DNA of 64,000 bases from Lenzites betulinus (taxonomy: Eukaryota > Basidiomycota > Agaricomycetes > Polyporales > Polyporaceae). Below, piece after piece: positions 44,121 through 58,430 of this stretch (position 1 is its first letter; every line of letters starts with the position of its first letter). Where the stretch lies: contig JABYQU010000001.1 of NCBI GenBank assembly GCA_022264855.1, positions 868,001 through 932,000 of the forward strand, written 5' to 3'. The position numbers and the translations under genes were made by a program. Under the pieces are notes generated by a model that saw only the letters and a program-made list of their open reading frames with translations, was not told the DNA's origin and did no database searches.

Positions 44121-45952
44121 GATCCGCGTGTGCGTGTAAGACATAAACCAGGTACGAGTGTTGCATTTGCGTAGTTCAAGAGTTTTTGCTGACACGTACG
44201 GTCTAGCACGATACGTATCAGATAATCCACCTAGCTTCGCGACGACACGCATTCTACGATTATAATGGGTAATAACCCTGCTTGTATGGCGCCTCCAACA
44301 CGTAACAGTCTTGTGCACGAGGTCACGGAAGCTGGGCTTACTCGGTAGCGGACCCTTATGCTTGACTTGGTAAGTCTACATTTGCATTGCAGACGGTTCC
44401 CATCCACCGCGCATATTTGGATCGTCGCCGGCGTCTATCGTTCTTTCTTGAACGATTGCCTTTCTTGGATTTGATATTGCACAGCAGGCGAAGGTTGCAA
44501 ACATTTATTAAAGTGCCGATGTACGCCAAGCTATACCTTCGTCCGTGAGGAGGGGTTTTCTGATGAGCTATATAGAAAAAATCTCATTCTGCTCGTACAG
44601 ATCGCTGATATCCATCAGCGAGGTATTCCACTGGCGCTGTTTTCCCCGGTGGTCACTATATGCCACATCAATCAAAGAACTCGACACTGTGCCACAGGTT
44701 CGATTCGCAAGCTCTGATATTTGGTAAGCCAGTTGCAAATCGTGTTTCTTACTTTAATTCCTGTATAAGGTCATTGCGTTCCAAAGACTCATGGGGCGTG
44801 GACGTAGGTGTATCGGCACACCCGACGTCCCGGATAGAACGACCACGGTTTCAACATCAGCGAAGGGCCATTCACGTCATCTTTGTTCCCGCCGCGCTAT
44901 GCTCACAGACAGCCCGCTCGGCATGGCCCCCGGGCCTTAGCTCACAGCCTTTGAGGTAAAAAACATGGACGCGTGCCGGGCTCGTGTCGGTCTAGGATTG
45001 CCTCGGCGCCCCTCACATCCCGCTGCAAGCCACACAATGTCGACCCTGACACTGTCAGCGGGGAGCAATGAGACCGAGCTGCCTCAAGGTATGTCCTTCT
45101 CTCGGGCCCATCCGAATTCATCGGCGCGCAGAACACACGCCTTACGCGCACCTCCGGCACGTGTCCGCGCAGAAGCCTCAGCGGGTGGCTCCAGGCTGCC
45201 GGGCGACGGACAGGCTCAGCCCACGTACCCCTGCTCTCCCGACAGCCGACGCGACAACCCCCCTGGGTGGTCCTGGAAACGGCATTCATGTCGGCATGCA
45301 GAGCGAGCGATGAAATAACCGGTATGACTTCAACGTCGATCTTGGGAAGGGGCATGACCCAGTGCGATTACTTATTAGAGTTAGCCTCCGTGACGTCGCG
45401 CTGCCATCCGGGTGCGCTCTTGCGCCCGACTATCTGCGACGGGCGCGGGCTCTGTGCGAGCGACTGCAACTGTGGCACTGGACATTCCTGCGGAGGGTAT
45501 TGCGAATTGCGCGGCGTGTGCTTGCCATGTGGGCGCTAGAGGCCGGGCTGCAGCCATGCGACGCTATGGAAGTGTGGCGCCGTTCTCTCCCGAATTGACA
45601 GTTCGAAGGCCGTCGAAGTCGCGCCGAATTGCCACCTCGCCCATTGTAGGTCCACCAACGGAGCGTGATGGGTGCGGCCGCCACGAGGTGATGTTGTAGT
45701 ACGTTGTACACACTTGCGGAGATTAGATCTCACTAATGTAAACAAATGGAGCATCGTACAAGCTGGTATAGATAGATGGCGCACAGGACGGGCGGGGAGT
45801 GGTGATACACGGTACATCAAGAAAAATTCAGCGATACATCGGCCGCGCTCCTCGCTGGGATATCGGCGCTGCGAGCACCGCGAGGGTATGAGCTAAAGCG
45901 GGCGCGGAAACTCGTGCTTGGGGCGTGCGTCAGGGATCGTAGCGTTCGTGAA
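44121..45952. other. Convergent spacer between the chitinase and NDR kinase genes
   Basis: This 1.8 kb lies between two stop codons. No gene can be supported. A minus-strand ATG frame of 137 codons (45355-44942) and overlapping plus-strand frames around 45038-45539 have no recognised domain. No repeat or RNA is evident. Confidence 0.5.
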
Positions 45953-49744
<3,792 letters not shown>

Positions 49745-51060
49745 GATCGTCGTCGACGTCGGCGTCGGCTAGCTCGTCGTTGTCGACGGCGTCGAGGAGA
49801 GACGGAGCGCGCTCCGCCACAGTCGGCCGCGGAGCGCGACTGGCCCGATGCGGCAATCAGTGTGACGGGTGACCTGTCACGTACGTACAAACGAAAACAA
49901 CGCTTGCGCTCGCTTGCTCCTCCGCTCTCCCCGCGACCTTCTCCCCCGAAGCACTCGCCAGACGCCAGAAGTCTTCGACCGCACCGTGTGCTGCCCTCCC
50001 ACCTTCTGTGTCGGCTCAGAACATCGATTGCTAAACAGCGCGGACACGCCTACACGCCCCCTCACGCAGTGCCGGCCTTGAAGACCCCGATCACAGCTCG
50101 CGACAAGCCCGCGCCCCACACAACGCTCGGGGGGTCCCGTGAAGCTGCAGCGGGACGCCGGGCAGTCAGCCTCATCGCAAAGTTTATCTCTTATCCTCGG
50201 CCTCTACAGCGATTATGTCCCGCCCGATCTGATCTAAGCCTCCACATTTATGCACTCCATTGTACCTCCCCCGCTCTTGATAAACTGCGTATGCCGTATT
50301 GCGTATCATTCACTGACCGCACAAAGCGATGGCGCTTCTGTAGCAGCTCGAAAACAACGGATCTACCCTCAAATTAAATATCAAGCGGCTAGTCCCGTGC
50401 GCCCAACCAGAACGTCTCGTGCCCGGGCGACTTCCGGCCGTTAAATGAATTTGGGACCTTCGCCGAGCCATCTCACCAGAATGGCGGCCTCTTCCGGAGG
50501 AAAAAGCTCATCGGTCACCCACCGACGCGCATGGACTTGAGAACTCGCCCGACCGGGCCTACCCTGCGTGATGCGGGCAGGCATGAGGCATGAGGCAAAA
50601 TATACCGAGCGCTATCCCGGGCACGCATACGACGTTCCCCCCTCCGTGCCGTGAACCGCGCGTTGGTTCCATCGGCTGATGAGGCAAACACATCCTCACA
50701 TCTCGTACCCCTAGTCCCCAGCCTTGACGGCGTCCCCATCCCTGCTGATTTAGCAACTCTGTCGCTCAAGGCACGCTTGCCCACTGCCCTGCCCCGGACC
50801 TCGTGGCCTTTGCACGTCACATCTTAGCCACCCTCCTCGCCGGGTGTTTGAGGTACTGCACTGCAACACACGCCTGGCGGCGGGTGCTTGTGTCTCTCCA
50901 GCTCCCTGTGCGACGTGCGTCGTGGTGGTGAACAGCACTGTTGCTCTCTCAGGGGGTATCCTGCCATGCCTGGACCGTACGCCGCAACGCTCACTGGAGT
51001 ACAAATTGAAGGGCAAGAGGACCTTCCGACGATCCCAACATCTCCCGCTTCACATTGTCC
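49745..51060. other. Divergent promoter region between kinase and homeobox genes
   Basis: These 1.3 kb lie between the kinase start (minus strand) and the homeobox start (plus strand), so both promoters and leaders are here. It is GC-rich with scattered frames in every direction, none extended by splicing or matching a family. The 60 bases before 51061 are leader-like. Confidence 0.5.
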
Positions 51061-52539
51061 ATGTCGAATCAACAACACCCGGACGACCACTTTCATTACG
51101 GCTGTTTCCCGCGTCCCAACCGAAGAGGCACCCCGACAGGGAACAACAACAACAACCCCAACAACAATAACAATAACAGCGGCTCCCGTCGCGGACTATT
51201 TCATCTCGGACAGGGTGGGCGAACTGTGCTGCCTCCTCTCTTTTCGCCTTTTCGAACCTCACGTTCTCCAGGTCTGTTCTCCTTCGGAACACCTTACACT
51301 GTATGAATGAACTCAACCATCTCTACTCAATGCAGTTCCTGACCCCACTCAATTTCCTCAGCAAGATCCCCTGCAACCCCGAAGCGAGCCAGGCATAGCG
51401 CCTTACGGCCAACCCGGCTGGCCAGTCAATCAAAGTACGTATGCTGTTCACCACGTTCTTTCACGTACTCATGACGTCTTCCTCCGCGTTGCCTGCCATC
51501 CAGCACAACCACATCCGCAAGGCGTGCCGTTCTCACCAGATCCCCGATACCAAGGCCAAACCCCATACGGCTCATATCCATCTCGCTCATCGCCGAACAT
51601 GATCGGGAACCCTCACGAGCGTACATTACCCCCACTTAATCCTCAATCGCAGATGCATCCCCACATCCCAATGACGGCAGCAGGCCAAGTTCGCTCGCCC
51701 ACCGGTGGCTACTCCAGCTACGCTCCCTTCCCTCAGCAACACCAACCGCAGAACGCCTTCTACTCCAACCCTCCCGACCCCCGCCAACTGCCCCCATCCA
51801 TCCCCATGCCGCCCTTCGATACGCCCTCAGGGCTTGCTCAAAGGCGCGGCTCGCTGGTCGACAGATCGGGCCCCATGCGCCCGGCAGTCGGCCACAGCGC
51901 ATCCCCATACCCCCGCGTCCCGTCAGTAGTCCAGCAATCCTACGCCCCAGAGCCCCAGGCCGAGCCAGTCAAGAAGAAGCGCAAGCGCGCCGACGCCGAA
52001 CAGTTGAAGGTCCTCAACGAGACCTACACCCGTACCGCGTTCCCCTCCACCGAGGAACGCATAGAGCTAGCAAAAAAGTTGGGGATGTCAGCACGAAGCG
52101 TGCAAATATGGTGCGTCTCCTTCCCGCCGTTTAGCAGGCGTCGTTCCTCGATTGAGTGATGTCTGATACCCGCCGTCGTCGCTGTCGTCACCACAGGTTC
52201 CAGAACAAGCGGCAAGCAATGCGCCAGAGCTCGCGGCAGGCCGCGGCTAGCGCCCCGCCCACGACGAGTCAGCCATACCCGACGGCATCGCATACACCAG
52301 GGCCCACGCCCCTGCCCCCATCTGGCGGGGGGTACGGAGCCCACCCCTCCTCCACGATGGGACCCTCCAGCATCAGCCAGGCTGGGTACAGCGTGTCGCG
52401 GCCGTCCAGTGACATGGGAGGCATGCATCACTCCGCTGGCCGCCTAAACCCATCCCCCAGTCCGTCTTCCCAGCGGAGAAGCCATGAGGAAGAACAACAC
52501 AGACATAGCCGCTTCTCTCCCCGCCCAGGCGGGTACTAA
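51061..52539 (+). CDS. Homeodomain transcription factor
   Basis: This nuclear DNA-binding protein has 419 residues. Exons are 51061-51271, 51336-51434, 51504-52110 and 52197-52539. The N-terminal half is Pro/Gln/Ser-rich with an Asn run of about ten residues coded by AAC/AAT repeats near 51142-51180. A basic KKKRKR patch, a likely nuclear localisation signal, begins the homeodomain at about residue 260. The domain runs through LKVLNETYTRTAFPSTEER and LAKKLGMSARSVQIW, then, across the last intron, FQNKRQAMRQ. The recognition-helix W-F-x-N-x-R residues are all present, so DNA binding should be intact. The C-terminus is Ser/Pro-rich. It does not look like the HD1 or HD2 mating-type proteins and has no such neighbour. 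The start codon is the least certain part. Confidence 0.85.
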
Positions 52540-54245
52540 TCGCGGCCTCATCGCACCTCGCGCTCGCGTGCCGGGCCACGACTCCGCATGGCCACGGACA
52601 CGGACCTCATCATCGCTCTCTGCACCGCCAGCCTGCGCCGTGCGCGCGCGGCGTCACCGCTCGTTTGGCATGCGTTCCACCGCCGCCCCGTTATTTGCAG
52701 GCTCTTGTTTAACGTAAGTATTTGCAGCGCAGTGACATTTGCTCCCCAGGACCGTGCTCCATCGCATCCCGCGCTCGTTATCGCCCCCATCGCCGCGTTC
52801 TCACCACCGTCATTACCTTTGCATCTGTTATCTCGCCGATCGCATCCTCGCATCCAGTGCGCCCTCCCACACCTTCGACACCGCGTTCTTCTGTGTGACT
52901 ACACTATTATGTATACTGCCACTGCGTCCTGACTTATCCCCTATATCATTACCTCACACCGTACCATACCTATTCTCCCTATTCTCCTTCTCCGTCATAG
53001 CTCGCCCTAGTTTATCACTCCACTATACCATGCATAATATGCCCACCGCCTCCACTGCGTATGGTTGGGTCTTTTGTTACGCTCTGCCCGTTCCGCTGCT
53101 AAAATTCGCTCTCCGATCTGTCATCGTGCACCATCCGTACCTCCGTTGCAAATTCACACTCCCGTCGCCCCCACCGCGCTGCCCTCCCGCGCCCGACCGT
53201 GCAGCTTCGACGATCTAGAGCCCCGCGCGCGGCGGCCGTCAGGCGGCCTGCCGTTGATGCAGCAGCAGCGCACCCCTCCGCAAACCCACGGACAGCGCAC
53301 GCGTGCACGGGCAGAACCCTCGCGCCGCGCGGCGCGCGTCGAGTCCAAGTTCGCCGCGCGGCCGTCACCTGTGTGCGTGCGTGCGTGCATGCATGGCTGC
53401 GGTGCGCGCGCGGCATGCGCCGCTCCGCCGGTAACCTGTGTCCGACTCCGAGAAGTCTAAGTGTCCCCGCGGCGAGCGAATCTCGCCTCGGATCTGCGCG
53501 CCTCGCTTAGCACGCCTTACCCCGCACGCGCGGCGGCGAAGCGCACGCCGGCCGCGACTCGGTGCCAGTGTCACTGGGTGGCTGAGGAACGCGGCGTGGG
53601 CATCATCGTGCACTGCGCTTGCGGGGCGATGCATCGTGATCAGCCGTGGCCAGCGGCAGCGGCGTCCCCGGGACCTGTGGTGCTGGTAAGTACAAATTGG
53701 CACCGGGGACACGCAGGGTGTGTGAGCGGACGGGGCAGCATCCGCTCGAGGAAGTACACGGGCTCTCGGTCGACCCTTGCTTCTGTGACGTGTGGTTGGC
53801 TCTGGACGCGCAGTGTACGCGTTCTAGCGGCGATCCCTTGTACACCGGGAAAGGGACCCAGGCCCCACATCGCAGAGACGCACAGCGGGGGGTTTTCGGA
53901 ACAATGAACAAAGCACGTTGTATTCCGGTACAATCGTCGAGTAGTCGTGCGGGCTAGCAGCACCGATACATAGCAGGTCGGAGCACGGATCCAGGAGAGC
54001 GAGACATGAATAAGTTTAAGGGGACCGCACGGGGGGACTCAGTCCCCGACGCGGCGGGAGGAGAACGCGGAGGGGACTGAGCCCGTCCATATCGACATCG
54101 ATTGAGATCCCGTGAACCAGTGCTTCTCAAAAGCATATCGAGATCTCGAGATAGCCAAGAGCCTGTGGACGTAACACAACACTCAGTATTGGCTCCGTAT
54201 AATCAGATTCAAGCACAAACACGTACGCATGGAAGAAATGGGAAA
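52540..54245. other. GC-rich spacer downstream of the homeobox gene
   Basis: This 1.7 kb holds the 3' regions of the homeobox gene (+) and the AA9 gene (-). Its high GC content gives long overlapping frames in several phases, for example 53065-53460 and 53438-53689. They are Arg/Ala-rich and of random appearance. An alternating purine-pyrimidine tract is listed separately. No gene is supported. Confidence 0.5.
53371..53394 (+). repeat. Alternating purine-pyrimidine tract
   Basis: These 24 bases are a strict GT/GC/AT alternation (units of GTGC and GCAT), followed a few bases later by another GCGCGCGC stretch near 53403-53412. Such DNA can adopt Z-form under supercoiling. It is a simple repeat without an assigned role. 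Confidence 0.7.
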
Positions 54246-55607
54246 TCAATGGTGGCGCTTGGCGAGGTGAGAGACATGGCGCTTGACCATGCCGCGGCGG
54301 CGACTGCGCTTGGATGAGCACCTTCCTGTCCCGGTCGACGAGGGCTTCGACGCGGCCACGGTGGAAGACGTATGGACGGAAGACGCAGCGGCGGGTGTGG
54401 CCGACTCCTGCGCGGAGGTGACCGCGGAGGTGTGGACCTGGGTCGAGGAGGCCGCGTGAGAGGCCGCCGAAGAAGTAGGGGCATGAGTAGATGAGGCGTG
54501 AGTAGAAGAGGGGGCTGGGTCGGACTGCTCGGAGCCACTGCTGGAGCCAGTAAAAGCGACGGCAGGGCCAGGGATAGTGAAGCTCTTGAAGTTGTCGTCC
54601 CAGATGTCAGGGAATGTGAAGCCAGTGTAAAGGCCGGGGATCGAGACAAGGGAGGCACCAGAGGGAACCTGGGTGCCACTACCAGAGACCTTCACTTGAC
54701 TGAACAGCGCGGTCAGATATCGATGCATGAACATGGATTATGACATACATACGCGCAGCTAGGGTAAAATTGAGGCTGGCCAGCATCGTGAAGGGCGACA
54801 CTGCAAACAGGTTAGTCGTATGAAACGATGGTTCATACTCTTAATTTGACATACATCTCATGACGGACCAGCTAGAAACGCGCCATCAATATGGGTTACA
54901 TGAGCAACCAACTCCAAAACACTCACGTATTCGCCGGCCTTGAGCTCGCTGGGAATGGTGCTGGTCCACTTGAAGCCGTTGTCAATGAGCTGGGTAGAGG
55001 CCCACACCTTGTCGTTGTAGCCGGCGGCATCAATCTTGAACCACTTCGCCTTGGTGGCATCAAATGACACGCAGTCCCCATTGCAGGCAGCCATGTATGT
55101 AGAGACCGGGCCCAAGTGATCTGCGGGCCACTGACAGTGACGTTAATATACAGCAGACCCAGAACTATTGCAACAACGTACTTCCTGCCAGTCGAAGGTG
55201 ATCTGGCTTCCGGCGGTGACGGGGGCGACGGACTTGGCACCAGTCTCGCCACCCTTGTTGCAAGCCAGGTCGGGAGAAGTGACGTCAAGAACTGCACCCG
55301 TTCGATTAACATAGGTTCAGTCGTCCCAAATAATTATCGCATCTACACACCAGGGCCGTCATCGGGAATGTTGCGCTCAATCCGGCTAGGGATAGGGCTC
55401 AGGTAGCTAAATTGCAGCAAGTCTTAACCACCGTGTTAAACTCAACAGTCGGGTGCGAAATTGAACATACGGATCCGTGAAGGGGAGCCAGCCAGAGTAG
55501 TTCTTGCCGTCAATTTCGTAGTTATGGATATAACCATGCGCGTTGACGGCAGAAGGCGCAACAAACGCAAGCGCGAGAGCGGCGAGGGAAAGGGAGGTCG
55601 AGAACAT
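54246..55607 (-). CDS. AA9 lytic polysaccharide monooxygenase
   Basis: This secreted copper enzyme of 341 residues cleaves cellulose or hemicellulose chains oxidatively. Exons on the minus strand are 55607-55471, 55406-55351, 55291-55182, 55130-54927, 54871-54855, 54800-54753 and 54699-54246. The signal peptide (1-23) ends so that mature protein starts with His24 (HGYIHNY), the first His-brace ligand. His106 in ADHLGPV is the second. His179, Gln185 and Tyr187 (LHDAGQPQFYPSC) supply the second sphere and axial ligand. Instead of a CBM1, the C-terminus has a Ser/Thr/Ala-rich stretch (about 245-310) and a strongly basic end rich in Arg, Lys and His. One exon is only 17 nt and joins LVRHE to IVALH. 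The enzyme should be active; its electron donor and regioselectivity cannot be read. Confidence 0.93.
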
Positions 55608-56330
55608 GGCGGTGTCGGTTCGTATAGCTGATTCAAACGAAAGGTGGGTCGTAGAGACAGAAATGAGGAGACACCGGCAAGTCTTGGGAGGAAAGACAGT
55701 AAGGGGTAGAGAGAGGAGGGTCCCGAAGGAGAGAGGGCGGCGGAAGGGAAGAGACGGTTGACGCAGTGGTCGTCCTGAGGAAAGGCGCAACGGACGGCGG
55801 AGGCTTTTCAACCCGCCTTGTTCGGACTTCCAATCACCATCATTGGCGGTGCGCGACCTCGCTTAGCTGAGGCCAGCTGAGGCCGCGCTGCTCCCGGCCC
55901 CCGACGCCTCACGCTCGTCTTTCGGAGACCATTGTTCCTGTTTGTACACAATGTAACATGAGCTCATGCCTGTAGACCGCTCGCACGAAGTCATAGGGCA
56001 GTCAGCGTCCTCCAGGACATGGTACATACGTGCGATTTACAGTGGGGTCTGGCCGGTGGCGGCGCACGCGGCCTGCTGACCCCGATCCACCGCCAAGCTG
56101 ATGCTACTCCACAAGAAATGCCTCACTGACAGGCGATGGGGTTGAGCTCGCATATCGGAATGTAGACCGTGTTACACAAATAGGGAGTACATACACTATA
56201 GATACAGTCCGCTGTCCTACGGGTCGAAAGTCGGAACAGAAATACACAACGAGTGGCAAATATCACATGGGGCAGCACAGGCAACCATAGCGATCATCGA
56301 TCGATCGAGGACTGCATTTCCGGGATGCGC
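55608..56330. other. AA9 promoter region
   Basis: These 723 bases separate the stop of the single-pass membrane protein gene from the AA9 start, both on the minus strand. The last ~150 bases before the AA9 ATG, read on the minus strand, are CT-rich, a common feature of fungal leaders. No TATA box stands out, and nothing else is visible. Confidence 0.5.
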
Positions 56331-57729
56331 TCAGGGCAGCCTCGGCGATTCCGACGCCTCGACGGAGACGGGACGGACAACTCTCCTTGGCGACCGAGCG
56401 GGGATGGTCGGTCCCGACGTCGGGGGGATTCCTTCCGTGGGCTCCTTCGATCGTCGACGGATGTTCAAGGGCGCAACCGGAGGCTCCGAAACTATCGGTG
56501 CTCTGGTGGGCTGGTGGAGAGACAATATCGTAGACAGCGAGGACACGGAACTAGGCCTCCTTGCCACGCGCGCGGGTTGTGGCGTGCTTGACGCCATCGA
56601 AGGAAGCCATAGCACCTGCGGCGCATGAGGGTCAGAGTTTGCACGAGAGCGAAAGCGCGGGGACAAGGGGGACATGGACGAGGCAAGGGAAATTGTAGGG
56701 GTGGAAGGAACGTCTGGGTGACTCGGTCGGCGAGGGTTGACATGCAGCTGTATGCCCGGAGGAGACGGTGACGGCGACGAACGACGCGCCGTGTTCCCGT
56801 CGGCGTCCGGCACGTGTGGCGGAATAACGGCGGGCGGAGGGGGCTTGGGGAGTGGGTACGTCCCTGCTGGATTGTTTCCCGATGCGGCAGGGGCGATCGC
56901 AAACCGTTGTGGACGGAACAGCTGCTCGTGGTAGTCGAGAGGGGCGGACGCCGAGGAGTAGATACTCGCCGTCTCCGTGAGGGAATTCGCGCGTGTGAGG
57001 GCCGAGCCGTTGGGTGACACGACTACCGCGCTCCGTCGCAGTGCATCCACACGTCCCTTGCCCTTCGGATACCTCGGTACGCCGCTGAGCTCCTTGATGT
57101 CCTGCGGGCGCAGAACGTAGTCTGACAGGCGAGCGTTGTCAGTGGAGCTCGACGACGACGAGCCGCGCGAAAGCCGCGCTGACGAGGGCACTCTGGGCTG
57201 CTGCTGAAGGGCCTGGATGAGGGCAAAGTACGACCTGCGGTCGGCTGCACCCGCAGCACCGTTCTGTGTCGGAATCGCGCCCGGGACGGCGCCCGTCGCG
57301 ACGGCAAACGCGATGCTGTTCTCGTACTTTTCACAGTCCACGGGTCCCGAGATCCGTCTCTTGTGCGCCTGGAGCCGCTTACGGCCGCGGTGCGTGTAGA
57401 ACGCTAACGCGAGGACGAGGTTTAGGAGCGTGACGACCACGACGATACCAGCAATAAGCGGCGGGTTGAGCGTCACGCCACGCTTCGCGAGCCGCTGCAT
57501 GGATGTGAGTCTAGATGCCGGAAACGGAGGATAGTGACTGCTCTCACATGTGTACTGCCCGAGGCTTGCATGGCGGCTTGAGTTCGTCGCGCACACCCGG
57601 ATGAGGGATCAGCGGCCACTCGCTGTAGTGGGGGGACGTATGGGGGCGCAGAGAATGCGTGCTGATAGTGTCGTTCATATATCTGGACATTATCAGCGTA
57701 AGCGCGACTAGCCATAAGAGAAGCTGCAT
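56331..57729 (-). CDS. Single-pass membrane protein with Ser/Pro-rich cytoplasmic tail
   Basis: The product is a predicted membrane protein of 445 residues and unknown function. My best model has exons 57729-57556 and 57494-56331. The N-terminus (MQLLLWLVALTLIMS) reads as a signal peptide, followed by a short ectodomain of about 50 residues with one cysteine. A transmembrane helix lies at about 69-91 (PPLIAGIVVVVTLLNLVLALAFY) and is followed by HRGRKR. The remaining ~350 residues are Ser/Pro/Arg-rich with repeated PxxP segments, suggesting phosphorylation and SH3-type contacts. The second exon is secure. The first is less so: the donor at 57555 is weak, and an alternative start at 57500 would give a signal-anchor protein without the ectodomain. 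A wall-stress-sensor-like role is only inference. Confidence 0.6.
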
Positions 57730-58430
57730 AGGCGACGGGATGCGTTAGACATCCACATGGTTGCTTGGGTACATGACATGGCGTTGAATCTAGGAGTTAA
57801 GATGGCTTGTGTCGCATCTTTGCTCTCACCGAGGCAATGTGAGCGGCTACCGTGGGGCATCACGCGACGAAGTGGCGGCTACCACGCAGTCCATAGTGGA
57901 CCATATGTTTCTGCGCAGATAACGGCGATTCGTGATTATACCGTGATCGTCATGCTCACAGCTTCCCACAATAGGCTCGGAATTACATATGGAACTCAGT
58001 CGCAGAGGGGGTAGCGGAGCGCACGCGGTCAACGATAGCTAGGCAGGGTCACGGTCAAGAGCGAATTGTGGATCAATTTGCATGGCAAGTGGCTCGCCAG
58101 CACGTGACAAAATGTTATCCGCGCAAATGGAGGCTTATTACTAAATCGGGAACGCGCACTGGTCGATCCAAAACTTTCAGTTTTTCGTGCTCTCCATCTC
58201 ACTTCCACCTCGGACTTTCGTCCTGACCCTCCAGGACGGCGACGACCTACTTTTTGGGCTCTACACGACTTTGATCTACGGCTAGACTCACCGGGTTACA
58301 CCTCGCCAGCTTCTTGGCCAATACCATACCTTTTCGGACTCACTGCACTCTACAAGACACCCCAGTAATCTTCCGGCTCGCATAGACTGCTACTCTGGAT
58401 CCCACATCTGTATCAATTGTATCTGCAAAG
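57730..58430. other. Divergent promoter region upstream of eEF3
   Basis: These 701 bases lie between the starts of the membrane protein gene (-) and eEF3 (+). The 250 bases before 58431 are pyrimidine-rich (CT stretches around 58190-58230), typical of strongly expressed fungal housekeeping genes. No other gene is visible. Confidence 0.55.

Noticed and set aside
44942..45539. Overlapping small frames on both strands between chitinase and kinase
   Set aside because: Several short ATG frames compete, none resembles a known protein, and possible splice joins do not give a convincing product.
51061..52539. Mating-type HD1/HD2 homeodomain gene
   Set aside because: There is no divergent partner homeodomain gene, and the sequence around the homeodomain is low-complexity rather than HD1/HD2-like.
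52548..53963. Multiple Arg/Ala-rich frames downstream of the homeobox gene
   Set aside because: All reading phases are open because of extreme GC content; sequences are random in character and lack introns or motifs.
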